64,000 bases of DNA from Salibaculum griseiflavum (GTDB lineage: Bacteria; Pseudomonadota; Alphaproteobacteria; Rhodobacterales; Rhodobacteraceae). Positions within the stretch are counted from its first letter, which is position 1. The number at the start of each line of letters is the position of its first letter. The stretch lies in assembly GCF_003129565.1 (NCBI RefSeq), contig NZ_QETF01000004.1, forward strand, positions 186,001-250,000. The letters are read 5' to 3'. The translations under genes and the position numbers were made by a program. Of the stretch, positions 1-11,615 are shown one piece after another. The notes beneath the pieces were generated by a model. The model worked only from the letters and a program-made list of their open reading frames with translations, was not told the DNA's origin and searched no databases.

Positions 1-2
1 AT

Positions 3-53
3 CCGGTCATGATGGAACCGAACCTCGTCATCGAATACTACGCACAGAACTGA
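3..53 (+). CDS. C-terminal tail of an unidentified protein (truncated by window edge)
   Basis: An open frame enters from the left edge and ends at a TGA at 51-53. Its last residues read MEPNLVIEYYAQN. A good rho-independent terminator follows about 20 bases downstream, which supports this being the true 3' end of a gene. Sixteen residues are too few to name the family. Confidence 0.4.
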   Translation, partial: PVMMEPNLVIEYYAQN

Positions 54-74
54 TCCGATCAGGATATGTGCCAG

Positions 75-106
75 GGGCTGCGACGGGGAACCGCCGCAGC
101 CCTTTT
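75..106 (+). terminator. Rho-independent terminator before hisC
   Basis: An 8-bp perfect stem, GGGCTGCG (75-82) with CGCAGCCC (95-102), is followed directly by TTTT (103-106). It lies between the truncated upstream gene and hisC, so hisC-tyrC probably has its own promoter. Confidence 0.75.
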
Positions 107-165
107 CATTTGCGGGTGGTCGCCGCCGTGCCCCGGCGCTAGAACACCCGGCAAGGAGACACGGG

Positions 166-1248
166 ATGACCCAGATATCGCCGCAGCCAGGGATCATGGA
201 GATCGACCTCTATGTCGGGGGGCAATCTGCCATTGCCGGGCGCAAGGATGTGCTCAAGCTGTCCTCGAACGAGAACCCGCTCGGCCCGCCGCCGGCCGCC
301 ATCGAGGCCATCACCGAAGCCGCCCGCGCGGCGCATCTCTACCCGCCGACCGATCATGCCGCCCTGCGCGCCGCCATCGCCGATGTGCATGGGCTGGACG
401 CCGAGCGCGTGATCTGCGGTGTCGGATCGGACGAGGTGCTGCAATTCATCTGCCAGGCCTTCACCGGCCCGGGCGACGAGATCATCCATACCGAACACGG
501 TTTCTCGATGTATCCGATCCTGGCGCACATGGCCGGGGCGACGCCGGTAAAGGTGGCCGAGCGGGACCGGGTCGTTGATATCGACGCCATTCTGGCGGCT
601 GTGACCGACCGGACCCGCGTGGTGATGCTGACCAATCCCGGCAACCCCACGGGCACGATCCTGCCCACCGAGGATCTGACCCGGCTGGCGGACGGGCTGC
701 CGGGTCATGTGATCCTTGTTCTTGACTGCGCCTATATCGAATATGCCGGGGATCACGACGGGGGCGAAGCGCTCGTGCGGGCGCGGGACAATGTGATCAT
801 GACACGAACCTTTTCCAAGCTCTACGGGCTGGGCGGTCTGCGGATCGGCTTTGGCTACGGCCCCAAAGCCCTGATCGACGTGATGACCCGCATCCGTCAG
901 CCCTTCAACCTGTCCGGTGTGCAACTGGCCGCCGCCGAGGCGGCGTTGCGCGATCCTGACTGGGCGGCGCGCTGCGTTGCGCTGAACGCGGATCAGCGCG
1001 CGCGGCTGGCCGGTGCCTTGCGACAGCTTGGGATTGCCTGTGACGACAGCCACACGAATTTCGTGCTGGCCCGTTTCGCGGACGAGGCCGAGGCTGGCCG
1101 GGCCCATCAGGCGCTGCTGGACGCGGGTATCATCGTGCGCCGTGTCACCGGCTATGGCTTTCCGGAAGGGCTGCGGATTACCGTGGGCGACGAAGACCAG
1201 ACCGGCCGTGTGATCGCGGCGCTGACCGATTGGCGAAAGGGCGAGTGA
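166..1248 (+). CDS. hisC: Histidinol-phosphate / aromatic aminotransferase
   Basis: A fold-type I PLP aminotransferase of 360 residues that converts imidazole-acetol phosphate to histidinol phosphate. HisC enzymes of this group often also transaminate aromatic keto acids. Visible signatures are SNENPLG (34-40), NPGNPTG (157-163), the PLP-contacting Asp187 and Tyr190, and the Schiff-base lysine Lys218 in TFSKLYGLGGLRIG. The ATG at 166 follows an AAGGAG site at 153-158. The stop overlaps the start of tyrC (TGATG), so the two are translationally coupled; this pairing suggests a shared role in tyrosine/phenylalanine synthesis. The split between HisC and aromatic activity cannot be settled from sequence alone. 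Confidence 0.9.
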   Translation: MTQISPQPGIMEIDLYVGGQSAIAGRKDVLKLSSNENPLGPPPAAIEAITEAARAAHLYPPTDHAALRAAIADVHGLDAERVICGVGSDEVLQFICQAFTGPGDEIIHTEHGFSMYPILAHMAGATPVKVAERDRVVDIDAILAAVTDRTRVVMLTNPGNPTGTILPTEDLTRLADGLPGHVILVLDCAYIEYAGDHDGGEALVRARDNVIMTRTFSKLYGLGGLRIGFGYGPKALIDVMTRIRQPFNLSGVQLAAAEAALRDPDWAARCVALNADQRARLAGALRQLGIACDDSHTNFVLARFADEAEAGRAHQALLDAGIIVRRVTGYGFPEGLRITVGDEDQTGRVIAALTDWRKGE

Positions 1249-2168
1249 TGGCGCAGGAATACCAGAAAGTCGCGCTGATCGGGCTGGGGCTGATCGCCTC
1301 GTCGATGTTCTGGGGAATCAAGCGGGCCGGGTTGGCGGTCGAGGTGACAGGCTATGCGCGGTCCGCCGAGACGCGGGAAACGGCACGAGAGATCGGCCTT
1401 TGTGACAGGGTTTGCGACAGCGCCGCCGAGGCGGTCGAAGATGCCGATCTTGTCGTGCTTTGCGTGCCGGTGGGCGCCATGGCGGCCGTCATGGAAGAGA
1501 TCGGCCCGGTCTTGAAACCCGGGGCCACGGTCAGCGATGTCGGCTCGGTCAAGCGGGCGGTGATCGAGGCCGTCACGCCCCACCTGCCCGGGGGCGTGCA
1601 TTTCGTGCCCGCCCACCCACTGGCGGGCACCGAACAATCCGGGCCGCGATCCGGCTTTGCCGAACTTTTCGACAACCGCTGGTGCATTCTCGTCCCCGAC
1701 GGAGCCGAAGCCGAGGCAACGGCGCGGCTTCACCGGTTCTGGCAGGGCTTGGGGTCGAACACGGACGAGATGGACGCCGATCATCATGACCTTGTCTTGG
1801 CGGTCACCTCGCATACCCCGCACCTGATCGCTTACACGATGGTGGGTGTGGCCGACGACCTGCGCCGCGTCACCGACAGCGAGGTCATCAAGTATTCCGC
1901 CGCCGGGTTCCGGGATTTCACCCGCATCGCGGCCAGCGACCCGACCATGTGGCGCGATGTGTTCCTGACCAACAAGGATGCGACGTTGGAAATCCTCGGG
2001 CGGTTCACCGAGGAACTGTTTGCCCTGCAACGGGCGATCCGGCAGGGCGACGGGGACATGCTGCACGATTACTTCACGCGCACCCGTGCCATCCGTCGCG
2101 GCATCATCGAAGCCGGTCAGGATACCGAGGCCCCGGATTTCGGGCGCGTTCCGGTGCGCAAGGGCTAG
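1248..2168 (+). CDS. tyrC: Prephenate/arogenate dehydrogenase (TyrA/TyrC family)
   Basis: A 306-residue NAD(P)-dependent dehydrogenase for the oxidative decarboxylation of prephenate or arogenate on the way to tyrosine. The Rossmann glycine motif GLGLIASS is at residues 12-19 and the family motif HPLAGTE begins at residue 123. There is no chorismate mutase or ACT domain, so it is the short monofunctional type. An upstream in-frame ATG at 1230 lies inside hisC; the coupled ATG at 1248 is preferred because the glycine motif then sits at its normal place. The gene ends tail-to-tail with the OmpA-domain gene, overlapping by four bases. The symbol follows the cyclohexadienyl dehydrogenase usage; substrate preference is inferred. 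Confidence 0.87.
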   Translation: MAQEYQKVALIGLGLIASSMFWGIKRAGLAVEVTGYARSAETRETAREIGLCDRVCDSAAEAVEDADLVVLCVPVGAMAAVMEEIGPVLKPGATVSDVGSVKRAVIEAVTPHLPGGVHFVPAHPLAGTEQSGPRSGFAELFDNRWCILVPDGAEAEATARLHRFWQGLGSNTDEMDADHHDLVLAVTSHTPHLIAYTMVGVADDLRRVTDSEVIKYSAAGFRDFTRIAASDPTMWRDVFLTNKDATLEILGRFTEELFALQRAIRQGDGDMLHDYFTRTRAIRRGIIEAGQDTEAPDFGRVPVRKG

Positions 2169-4282
2169 CGCTCGGTCAGTTTCAGCTCGATCCGGCGGTT
2201 CTGGGCGCGGGCCTCATCACTGTCACCCTCGGCGATGGGCTGGTATTGGCCGAACCCGTTCGCGGCCAGCCGCGCGGGTGAAAGGCCCAGGGAATTGGTC
2301 ATGTAGCGCACGACCGACAGGGCGCGGGCCTGGCTGAGTTCCCAGTTGTCGGCATATTCGCCCTGGCCCGACAGCGGCACATTGTCGGTATGACCGTCCA
2401 CACGGATGATCCAGTCGATCTCGGGCGGGATCTCGGAGGCGATATCATTGAGCAGGCCCGCCACCCCGGCGATCTCTCGCTGGCCGGCCTCGGAAAGGTC
2501 GGCCTCGCCCGGCTCGAACAGCACCTCGGAGGAAAACACGAAGCGGTCGCCCTCGATCCGCACGCCCTCGCGCCCCTCGATGACCTGCCGCACCTGCCCG
2601 AAGAAATCGGACCGGAACCGTTCCAGTTCCTCGGCTTCGGCGGCCAGCCGTTCGGCCTCTGCCTGTTCCAGCGCGCGGGCGCGGCGCTCGGCAGCCAGGG
2701 CGCGGATGACCGCGCTGTTGAGGTCTTGCGTCAGGGTCTCGATCTGCAGGTTGGCCTCGGCATCGGCGTCCTCGGCGATGTTCAGCAGGTTCTGAAGCCG
2801 GCCCAACTCATTGCGCAGGGCGGCGACCTGTTCGTTGAGCGCGGCAACGCGGCGTTGGCTTTCCGCCGACAGGGCCTCTTCCTCGGCCAGGGCGGCATTG
2901 GCCTGCGCCAGAAGCGCGGCCTGCCGCTCTGCTTCGGTCGCTTCCTGCCCGGCCTCGGCCTGCGCCTCGGCCAGCGCGGCCATTGCATCGGCCAGCCGGT
3001 CTTCGAGGCTGGCGCGTTCCGCTTGCACCTCGCTCGCCTCGGCCTCTGCTTCCTGCGCCGCCAGCAGCGCCTCTGCCAGGCGGTCCTGCAAATCCTGCCG
3101 GTCGGTCTCGGCCTGCTGACGGGCCAGAACGGCCGCGGCGAGCCGCTCCTCGATGCGGGCCAGGTCGGTTTCCTTCTGGTCCAGCGCGTTCTGCAGTGCC
3201 GCCCGTGCGGCGTCGAGGTCGTCTTCGGTCTGATCCTGTGAGGCGAGGGCCGCAGTCAGCCGCGCCGCGATCTCCTCGCGGCTGGCTTGAGCCTGTGCCA
3301 GTTGCGCCTCGGTCTCCGCCAGCGCCGTCTCGGCCCCTTCAAGCTGTGACAGGGCCGCGGCCAATCGGTTTTCAAGGGCAAGGCTTTCACCTTCGGCCTC
3401 TTCCAGGGCTGCCTCTGCCTGTTGCCGCGCCAGAAGGGCGGTGGCAAGGTTCTGGTCCAGCGCGTCGCGCGCGGCCTCGGCGGCAGCCAGCAGCGTCAGC
3501 GTTTCCTCGGCCTTCCGGCGCTGTTCTTCCAGGGCGAGCGTCATCGCGGTCAGCTCCGCATCGGCGTTTTGCAGCCGCTCGCGCAGGGCTTCGGCGGCGG
3601 CGGCATCGGCCAGCCGGGCCTGTTCGAGTTCCGAGATGCGCGCCTCCGAGGCCTCGGCCTCGTCTTCCAGATCGGCGACCAGCGCCTCCAGCGCCTCGCG
3701 CCGGGCAGCGGCCAGACGCGCGGCTTCCTCCTGCGCGTCGATCTCGTCGCGGGCCTGTGCGATGGCAAGGTTCAGCGCCTCGGTTTCCGAGACCAGCGTG
3801 TCGCGGGTGTCTTCCAGCTCGGCGATGGTCGCCTCGTTGTCGCGCCGCTGGGCCAAAAGGCCTGCCACCTGCGCCTCGAACCCGGTGATCCGGGATCGCG
3901 CCTCGGCGAGGGCGTCGGACTGGGCGTCGCGCTCTTCCGTCAGTTCGGCGATCAGGCTGTTTTGTGCCGCGATTTCGCTGCGCGCATCGGAAAGCTGCAC
4001 TTGCACCTGCCCCAATTCACCGGACAGTGACCCGACCTGCCGCCCCAAAGCCGCCGACCGATCCTGTTCCGTGCCCAGGGCGGCCGTGAGCGAGGCGATC
4101 TCGTCGGACAGTTCCGACAGGCGATCTTCCTGTCCGGAGATGGTTTCGCGCAGGGCGAACTGGATCACCATGAAGATGGTCAGAACGAACATCAGCACCA
4201 GCAGCAGGCCGGTCATGGCATCCACGAAGCCGGGCCATATCGACGCCTGGAACCGGGCCCCGGTCCTGCGGCTGAGGGCCAT
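2165..4282 (-). CDS. MotB/OmpA-domain envelope protein with long coiled coil
   Basis: A 705-residue inner-membrane-anchored protein. One membrane segment spans about residues 16-46 (GLLLVLMFVLTIFMVIQFAL), placed as in MotB/ExbD-type subunits. About 500 residues of Ala/Glu/Gln/Arg-rich heptad-like coiled coil follow. The C-terminal OmpA-like peptidoglycan-binding domain (about 560-705) shows VDGHTDN and SQARALSVVRYM. It is the second gene after the MotA/TolQ-like gene, three bases apart, and the two products probably form one proton-channel-type complex bridging membrane and cell wall. It is not flagellar MotB: the coil is far longer and no flagellar genes are nearby. The process it powers is unknown. 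Confidence 0.82.
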   Translation of the reverse strand: MALSRRTGARFQASIWPGFVDAMTGLLLVLMFVLTIFMVIQFALRETISGQEDRLSELSDEIASLTAALGTEQDRSAALGRQVGSLSGELGQVQVQLSDARSEIAAQNSLIAELTEERDAQSDALAEARSRITGFEAQVAGLLAQRRDNEATIAELEDTRDTLVSETEALNLAIAQARDEIDAQEEAARLAAARREALEALVADLEDEAEASEARISELEQARLADAAAAEALRERLQNADAELTAMTLALEEQRRKAEETLTLLAAAEAARDALDQNLATALLARQQAEAALEEAEGESLALENRLAAALSQLEGAETALAETEAQLAQAQASREEIAARLTAALASQDQTEDDLDAARAALQNALDQKETDLARIEERLAAAVLARQQAETDRQDLQDRLAEALLAAQEAEAEASEVQAERASLEDRLADAMAALAEAQAEAGQEATEAERQAALLAQANAALAEEEALSAESQRRVAALNEQVAALRNELGRLQNLLNIAEDADAEANLQIETLTQDLNSAVIRALAAERRARALEQAEAERLAAEAEELERFRSDFFGQVRQVIEGREGVRIEGDRFVFSSEVLFEPGEADLSEAGQREIAGVAGLLNDIASEIPPEIDWIIRVDGHTDNVPLSGQGEYADNWELSQARALSVVRYMTNSLGLSPARLAANGFGQYQPIAEGDSDEARAQNRRIELKLTER

Positions 4283-4285
4283 GGG

Positions 4286-5464
4286 TCAGGACCCTCCGTC
4301 GGTCTGGTTCTGACGCGCCGCGCGTTTCTGAGCCTGGCGCAGGATCTTCGACAGGGCGCCGACCTCTGCGCGCAGATCCTGCACGACCTCCTGCCGGCCG
4401 GCGGACATCTCTTCGAGGATGCGCATCAGCCCGACGTCGATCGAGCGCAGGCGCATCCGGCTTTCGGGATCTATGCCCTCCATGCCAGTGTCCTTCAGGG
4501 CCTCGACAAGGGCCTGCTGGCTTTCGGCGATACGGGCCAGCTGCCCGGCCGTGTCGTCCTGGTCCAGCCGCTCTGCCAGGCGTTCGACCGACCCGGCAAG
4601 CATCTGCAACCTGTCGTCCACCTGCGCCCGGCCTTCCTCGGTGCGGGCCAGCATCACCTGCAAGCCTTCCATCTGTTCAGCCATCTGGTCGACCACCTGT
4701 GCCATGGCGCCGGACTCGCCACCTTCGTCGCCGGCCAGCCCGACGCGGGTGATCGAGGACACCCATTCCTCCAGCTCGCGGTAGAAACGGTTCTGTCCGT
4801 GACTGGCGAAAAGCTCCAGCAGGCCCACAACCAAAGACCCCGCCAGACCCAGCAGGGACGATGCAAAGGCAACGCCCATGCCGCCAAGCTGGCTTTCCAA
4901 CCCGCGCTGCAGGCGGGTGAAGATGTCGACGCCGCTTTCGCCGTCTTCGGGGTTGAGCGAACGGATCGTTTCGACGAGGGCCGGCACCGTGGTGGCCAGC
5001 CCGTAGAAGGTGCCCAGAAGGCCCAGAAAGATCAGCGTGTTGACGATATAGCGCGTGATCTCGCGATCTTCGTCGATACGCTGCGCCACGGAATCGAGGA
5101 TCGAGCGGGCCGAAGTCGAGGACAACTGCATGCGCGCCCCCCGCGACCGCAGCAGCGTCGCCAGAGGGGCAAGCAATTGCGGGGCGCGGATGATTTCATG
5201 ACCGGGGCGCTGCAGGGCGAACCCCTCGATCCAGCGCACCGACCCGATCAGCTGGTAGACCTGCCCGAAGCAGGACAGCACGCCGATCACGAAGACCAGC
5301 CCGATGAAGCCGTTGAGGTAGGGGTTGGCCAGGAACACGCCCGCGACCCGCGGATAGGCGAATACCGCCCCTGCAGCGACCAGCCCGAGCACGATCAGCA
5401 TCGAGATGATCTGCCGCACAGGTTGAGAGAAATGTGGCTCGGCCTCAGCTTCCCGTGTCGCCAT
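4286..5464 (-). CDS. MotA/TolQ/ExbB-family proton channel subunit
   Basis: A membrane protein of 392 residues from the ATG at 5464; a GTG at 5473 is a possible longer start. Hydrophobic segments lie near residues 17-38 and 52-75, then a central pair (FLGLLGTFYGLATTVPALV and the later GGMGVAFASSLLGLAGSLVV), which is the PF01618-type pattern of stator and TolQ proteins. The last 150 residues are hydrophilic and helical. It precedes the OmpA-domain gene by three bases, giving a two-gene MotA-like/MotB-like unit. The N-terminal region MATREAEAEPHFSQP has no signal peptide. Assignment to the superfamily is secure; the specific cellular role is not known to me. Confidence 0.8.
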   Translation of the reverse strand: MATREAEAEPHFSQPVRQIISMLIVLGLVAAGAVFAYPRVAGVFLANPYLNGFIGLVFVIGVLSCFGQVYQLIGSVRWIEGFALQRPGHEIIRAPQLLAPLATLLRSRGARMQLSSTSARSILDSVAQRIDEDREITRYIVNTLIFLGLLGTFYGLATTVPALVETIRSLNPEDGESGVDIFTRLQRGLESQLGGMGVAFASSLLGLAGSLVVGLLELFASHGQNRFYRELEEWVSSITRVGLAGDEGGESGAMAQVVDQMAEQMEGLQVMLARTEEGRAQVDDRLQMLAGSVERLAERLDQDDTAGQLARIAESQQALVEALKDTGMEGIDPESRMRLRSIDVGLMRILEEMSAGRQEVVQDLRAEVGALSKILRQAQKRAARQNQTDGGS

Positions 5465-5533
5465 CAAAAGCACCGGTCTTGTTCATTGCCCGAACCATAG
5501 GCGGTCAGGCGGCAAAACCCAAATGAAAAAGGG

Positions 5534-6055
5534 CTATTGGGTGATCTCGCGCACGCGGGTGGCCAGCCAGTCCATGTCCGGGTCAAGGATACCCATTTCG
5601 CGCAGATGGTCGTGGGTGTTGAACAGGTATTCGGTATTCGGGCCGCGCCCGCCGACGGCACGGGCAATCATGCGCGCCTGTGTTTCCAGGGGAAAGTTCA
5701 CATATTGCCGGTGGTCGGGGTCGATGACATAGGCCAACGCCTCGATCTCACGCCCGTCAGCAAGCCGCAGCGGCACGTGGCGTTCGACATAGGCGGCCGA
5801 GACCAGTTCGCGCTCGCGCAGGTAGGCCAGCACGTCGTCGGCCTCGTGTTCGGCGGCCTGGAGTGCGACGCCGGTGCATTGCGCGCCGGGCGCATGATCC
5901 AGTGCCAGCACGAGGCCGGGGTCGCCTTCGGTGCCGCGATGGTGGATCGACAGCATGCAGAAGCTGCGATGGTAATCCGCCAGCACGGCGGTGGCGTGGT
6001 CCACCGGCTGAAAGCCCGGGTTCCACAGCAGCGATCCGTATCCGAATACCCACAT
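5534..6055 (-). CDS. ChaC-type gamma-glutamylcyclotransferase
   Basis: A 173-residue cytosolic enzyme of the ChaC family, which cleaves glutathione to 5-oxoproline and Cys-Gly. The N-terminal signature MWVFGYGSLLWNPGF is complete. The longer open frame reaching to 7036 is a shadow of the opposite gene, so the start is the ATG at 6055, where homologues begin. The gene is divergent from the DUF2125 gene, with about 70 bases between the starts. Together with gloB in this window it points to active glutathione turnover. Confidence 0.87.
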   Translation of the reverse strand: MWVFGYGSLLWNPGFQPVDHATAVLADYHRSFCMLSIHHRGTEGDPGLVLALDHAPGAQCTGVALQAAEHEADDVLAYLRERELVSAAYVERHVPLRLADGREIEALAYVIDPDHRQYVNFPLETQARMIARAVGGRGPNTEYLFNTHDHLREMGILDPDMDWLATRVREITQ

Positions 6056-6127
6056 GATCTGGTCTCTGGCCCTTGTTGCCCCGCCCCTGTAAACACCAAG
6101 CCGAGGCGAGGTGAAAGGGCAGAGGCG

Positions 6128-7132
6128 ATGCGCTGGCTGACGATCATCGTGGCGGTCATGGCCGCGATCTACGGGGGCTACTGGTTCTATACGCGTGGCG
6201 CGGTGGAAGATGGAATCGCGACGGCGCTGGCCCAGGCCGAGGCGGCCGGTCGGGTCGAGATCAGTCATGAGGGCTGGAGGACCACCGGCTTTCCCTCGCG
6301 GTTCGACACGACTTTCGATGCCCTGCGCATCGAGGACCGCGCTTCGGGCCTGGCCTGGCAGGCGCCTTGGTTCCAGGTGTTTGCCCTGTCCTATCGCCCC
6401 AACGAGGTGATCGCGGTCTGGCCCGACAGCCAGACCCTTGTCGCCGGTGGGCAGGAGATGCGTCTGGCGAGCGAAAGAATGCGGGCCAGCGCGCGGGTCC
6501 GGCCCAATACGGCGCTGAGTTTCGATCGCGCCACGCTGGAGGTGGACGCCCCTCGCCTGAGCTGGGCGCAGGACGAGGCGGAACTGGCGGCGGCGCGTCT
6601 GTTGGCCGCGATGCGCTCGGCCCCGGATCTTGCCAATGGATACGATCTGTTCTTCGAGGCGCAGAGCATTTCCCTGCCCGCACCGCTCAGGGCGGAACTG
6701 GACCCGGAAGGAGACCTGCCGCCGCTGATCGGGCAGGTGCGGATGGATGCGACCGCGCGGCTCGACCAACCGTTGGACCGGTTCGCCGGGGCCGAAACGC
6801 CCGTGGCGGCCGAAGCGCTGACCCTGCGGGAATTCGGCGCGCAGTGGGGCGATATCGCGCTCTCCGGGATCGGCGAGGTCACGGCGGATGCGGCGGGGGT
6901 CGCGCAGGGCAGCCTGACCCTGTCGATCACCGGCTGGCGGGAGGCCCTGGACATGGCGGCCCGGGCGGGCCTGGTAGAGGAAGGGTTCGACGTGACGCTT
7001 GCCAATATGGGGGAACAGCTGGACGAGACGCCGCAAATCCCCGAGACGCTGACCGTCACATTGGTGATGGAACAGGGCCGGGCGCGGCTGGGGCCGCTGC
7101 CGTTGGGGCCGGCGCCACGTTTGCGCCCCTAG
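6128..7132 (+). CDS. DUF2125 domain protein, membrane-anchored
   Basis: A 334-residue protein with one N-terminal hydrophobic segment (residues 3-24, including IIVAVMAAIYGGYWFY), probably an uncleaved anchor or signal, followed by a periplasmic domain rich in beta strands. It resembles the DUF2125 family of alphaproteobacteria, whose role is unknown to me. The start is the ATG at 6128, so that the hydrophobic segment is at the extreme N-terminus; the longer frame from 5537 runs antisense through the ChaC gene and is rejected. Confidence 0.72.
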   Translation: MRWLTIIVAVMAAIYGGYWFYTRGAVEDGIATALAQAEAAGRVEISHEGWRTTGFPSRFDTTFDALRIEDRASGLAWQAPWFQVFALSYRPNEVIAVWPDSQTLVAGGQEMRLASERMRASARVRPNTALSFDRATLEVDAPRLSWAQDEAELAAARLLAAMRSAPDLANGYDLFFEAQSISLPAPLRAELDPEGDLPPLIGQVRMDATARLDQPLDRFAGAETPVAAEALTLREFGAQWGDIALSGIGEVTADAAGVAQGSLTLSITGWREALDMAARAGLVEEGFDVTLANMGEQLDETPQIPETLTVTLVMEQGRARLGPLPLGPAPRLRP

Positions 7133-7188
7133 AACGGGGCAGGGTCATCCGGCCAAGGCCGACCACTCCAGCGAAACGAAAATCCCGT

Positions 7189-7227
7189 GAAACGACACGG
7201 GGCGACCGAATGGCCGCCCCCTGTTTC
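7189..7227 (-). terminator. Hairpin downstream of clpA
   Basis: Nested arms GAAAC (7189-7193) and GGGGCG pair with CGCCCC and GTTTC (7223-7227). Read on the minus strand, it begins about 20 bases after the clpA stop and is followed by a short T-rich stretch. It probably terminates clpA and may also serve the DUF2125 gene from the other side. Confidence 0.5.
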
Positions 7228-7246
7228 GCATCTGGTATGTCGCGCC

Positions 7247-9571
<2,325 letters not shown>

Positions 9572-9748
9572 GTTGCGTGCTCCTCTGTCGGGGGTCGTTC
9601 GGGGGAGGGCCCCGCTACCGACCGTGGCCTCATGTTGTTAAGTTTTGGTTCCGTGGCGCAGGTTTCAAGCAAAAAGTGTCCTTGACGCCTTCACTTTCTG
9701 CCACCTGTGCCGTGAATGGGCGCAAATCGGGCTTGTCGTGCCGTTGCG

Positions 9749-10513
9749 TCACCGGAATACGTCCCGACGGGCACGGATTTCGGCAAAGACATCCGCATCG
9801 GGTGCAGTCTCCATGCCGAGGGTCGTTTTCAGGCCGGGATCGTCGGCGCGCAGAAAGGGATTGGTCGCTTTTTCCTCGGCCAGGGTCGACGGCACGGTCG
9901 GTTCCCCTTTTGCGCGGGTCGCTGCGATGGCCTTGCCGCGGGCCTGCAAGGCAGGATTATCCGGGTCGATGGTCAGCGCGAAGCGGTAGTTCGTTTCGGT
10001 ATATTCATGACCCGAGCAGACCAGGGTGTCATCGGGCAGCGCCCGCAGTTTCAGCAGACTGGCCCACATCTGCGGCGCGGTCCCCTCGAACAGCCGGCCA
10101 CAGCCGAGGGCCATAAGGCTATCGGCGGTGAAGACCGCCGTGGCCGCTGGCACATGAACCGCGATATGGCCCTCGGTATGGCCTGAGACGTCGAACACAT
10201 GCGCCCCGGCCCCGCAGGTCGTGAAGGTGTCGCCCTCGGCGACGGCCAGATCCAGCGGCGGCAGGCGGTGGGCATCGGCGGCTGCGCCGATGACGCGGGC
10301 GCCCTCGCGCAGGTCGGCGACGCCTTCGACATGGTCATGATGGTGATGGGTGATCAGCAGATCGGTCAGGGTCCAGCCCCGACTGGTCAGCGCGGCGCGG
10401 ATCGGGGCGGTTTCGGGCGCGTCCACCAAGAGAGTCTCGCCGCTGGCATCGTCATGCAGGAGAAAGGCGTAGTTATCTTGCCGACACGGGACGGTGACGA
10501 GTTCCAGGGGCAT
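9749..10513 (-). CDS. gloB: Hydroxyacylglutathione hydrolase (glyoxalase II)
   Basis: A metallo-beta-lactamase-fold enzyme of 254 residues that hydrolyses S-lactoylglutathione in methylglyoxal detoxification. The metal-binding motif THHHHDH is at residues 55-61, with a second histidine region at SGHTEGH and the C-terminal GHEYT region typical of GloB. The start is the ATG at 10513, eight bases after GGAG; an in-frame ATG at 10531 has no better site. It is divergent from the methyltransferase gene. Confidence 0.93.
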   Translation of the reverse strand: MPLELVTVPCRQDNYAFLLHDDASGETLLVDAPETAPIRAALTSRGWTLTDLLITHHHHDHVEGVADLREGARVIGAAADAHRLPPLDLAVAEGDTFTTCGAGAHVFDVSGHTEGHIAVHVPAATAVFTADSLMALGCGRLFEGTAPQMWASLLKLRALPDDTLVCSGHEYTETNYRFALTIDPDNPALQARGKAIAATRAKGEPTVPSTLAEEKATNPFLRADDPGLKTTLGMETAPDADVFAEIRARRDVFR

Positions 10514-10575
10514 GGCTTTTTCTCCGCTCATTGATAAGGTCGGGGCGAGTGTGACCGAGGCGAGCGGGCGCTGCA

Positions 10576-11334
10576 ATGCATCTGGACGTGCATGACATCC
10601 GGGAATTCTATTACCGCAGCACGCTGGGCCGCGCCGCGCAGGGTGTGATCCGCGGCGAGTTGCAGCGCCTCTGGCCCGAGGCCAAGGGGCAGAACGTCGT
10701 GGGCTTCGGCTTCGCGGTTCCGCTGCTGCGGCCCTTCCTGGGTGAGGCGCGCCGCGTCATCGGCCTGATGCCGGGGCCGCAGGGTGTGATGCCCTGGCCT
10801 GCCGGGCAGCCCAATATCAGCGTTCTTTGCGAGGATCATTTGTGGCCGTTGGCCACCGGCAGCGTCGACAAGCTGGTCCTGCTGCATGGACTGGAAACCT
10901 CGGATCAACCGGCGGCGGTGCTTGCCGAATGCTACCGGGTGCTGGGGCCGGGGGGGCGCGTGGTCTTCATCGTGCCCAATCGTGGCGGGCTCTGGTCGCG
11001 GTCGGACCGGACGCCGTTCGGATACGGGCGGCCCTATTCGCTCAGCCAGCTGGAAGGCCAGTTGCGCGGCCAGGGCTTCGTGCCGGAACGGTCGTTGTCC
11101 ACGCTCTACCAGCCCCCCTCGCGGCGCAAGACCTGGCGACGCTTTGGCAAGGTGATGGAGAGTGTCGGGCGGCATCTGCCGGTCTTCGCGGCCGGCGGGG
11201 TCTTGATGGTCGAGGCCAGCAAACACGTCATCGCGCCATCGGGGCCGGGCCTGGCGGAACGCGTGCGCCGTCCCCTGCGCATCCTGGAAGGCGCGCCCCG
11301 GCCCGCGGGTGTGTCCGGGCGCACTGGCGGGTAG
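10576..11334 (+). CDS. Class I SAM-dependent methyltransferase
   Basis: A 252-residue soluble protein with a degenerate Rossmann methyltransferase pattern: [15 protein letters not shown] stands for motif I, and [11 protein letters not shown]-like and [19 protein letters not shown] segments match later motifs of Methyltransf_11 enzymes. The glycine-rich motif I is atypical (GFGFAVP rather than D-G-G-G), so SAM binding may differ. It is divergent from gloB, with 62 bases between starts. The substrate is unknown. Confidence 0.75.
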   Translation: MHLDVHDIREFYYRSTLGRAAQGVIRGELQRLWPEAKGQNVVGFGFAVPLLRPFLGEARRVIGLMPGPQGVMPWPAGQPNISVLCEDHLWPLATGSVDKLVLLHGLETSDQPAAVLAECYRVLGPGGRVVFIVPNRGGLWSRSDRTPFGYGRPYSLSQLEGQLRGQGFVPERSLSTLYQPPSRRKTWRRFGKVMESVGRHLPVFAAGGVLMVEASKHVIAPSGPGLAERVRRPLRILEGAPRPAGVSGRTGG

Positions 11335-11615
11335 GGAGGGAATCGTTCGTGCGGTATACAATTGTGTGCCGGATCGGGGTCGAATCCGGCCCCTAGATAT
11401 GGTGCAAAGCGTCGCACCTGGGGCAAAGCCCTTGAAAAAGGGCGCGACAAGGCCTTCGAAAAGCCGCGCAAGAAGGTTGCCCCACCAAAAACCCTCTGCT
11501 ACATCCCGGCCTGATCTCGCGCCCCGGCACCCCGCCTGGGCAAGTCTCGCTGCCTTCACTTCCCCCGACGTCAAGACGGGTGGTCCGTGCGGGCCAAGAA
11601 ATCGGAAGGGTGGAC

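Noticed and set aside
2165-5464. Zorya anti-phage system (ZorA/ZorB)
   Set aside because: Only MotA/MotB-like genes are present; no ZorC, ZorD or ZorE is nearby, and the long coil is in the OmpA-domain protein rather than in the MotA-like one.
5534-7036. 500-codon frame joining ChaC to an N-terminal extension
   Set aside because: The extension runs antisense through the DUF2125 gene; ChaC family proteins begin at the M-W-V-F-G-Y-G start at 6055.
11375-11400. tRNA T-arm-like sequence (GGTCGAATCC) in the atpH upstream region
   Set aside because: No acceptor stem, D-arm or anticodon arm can be drawn around it; read as chance similarity in the operon leader region.
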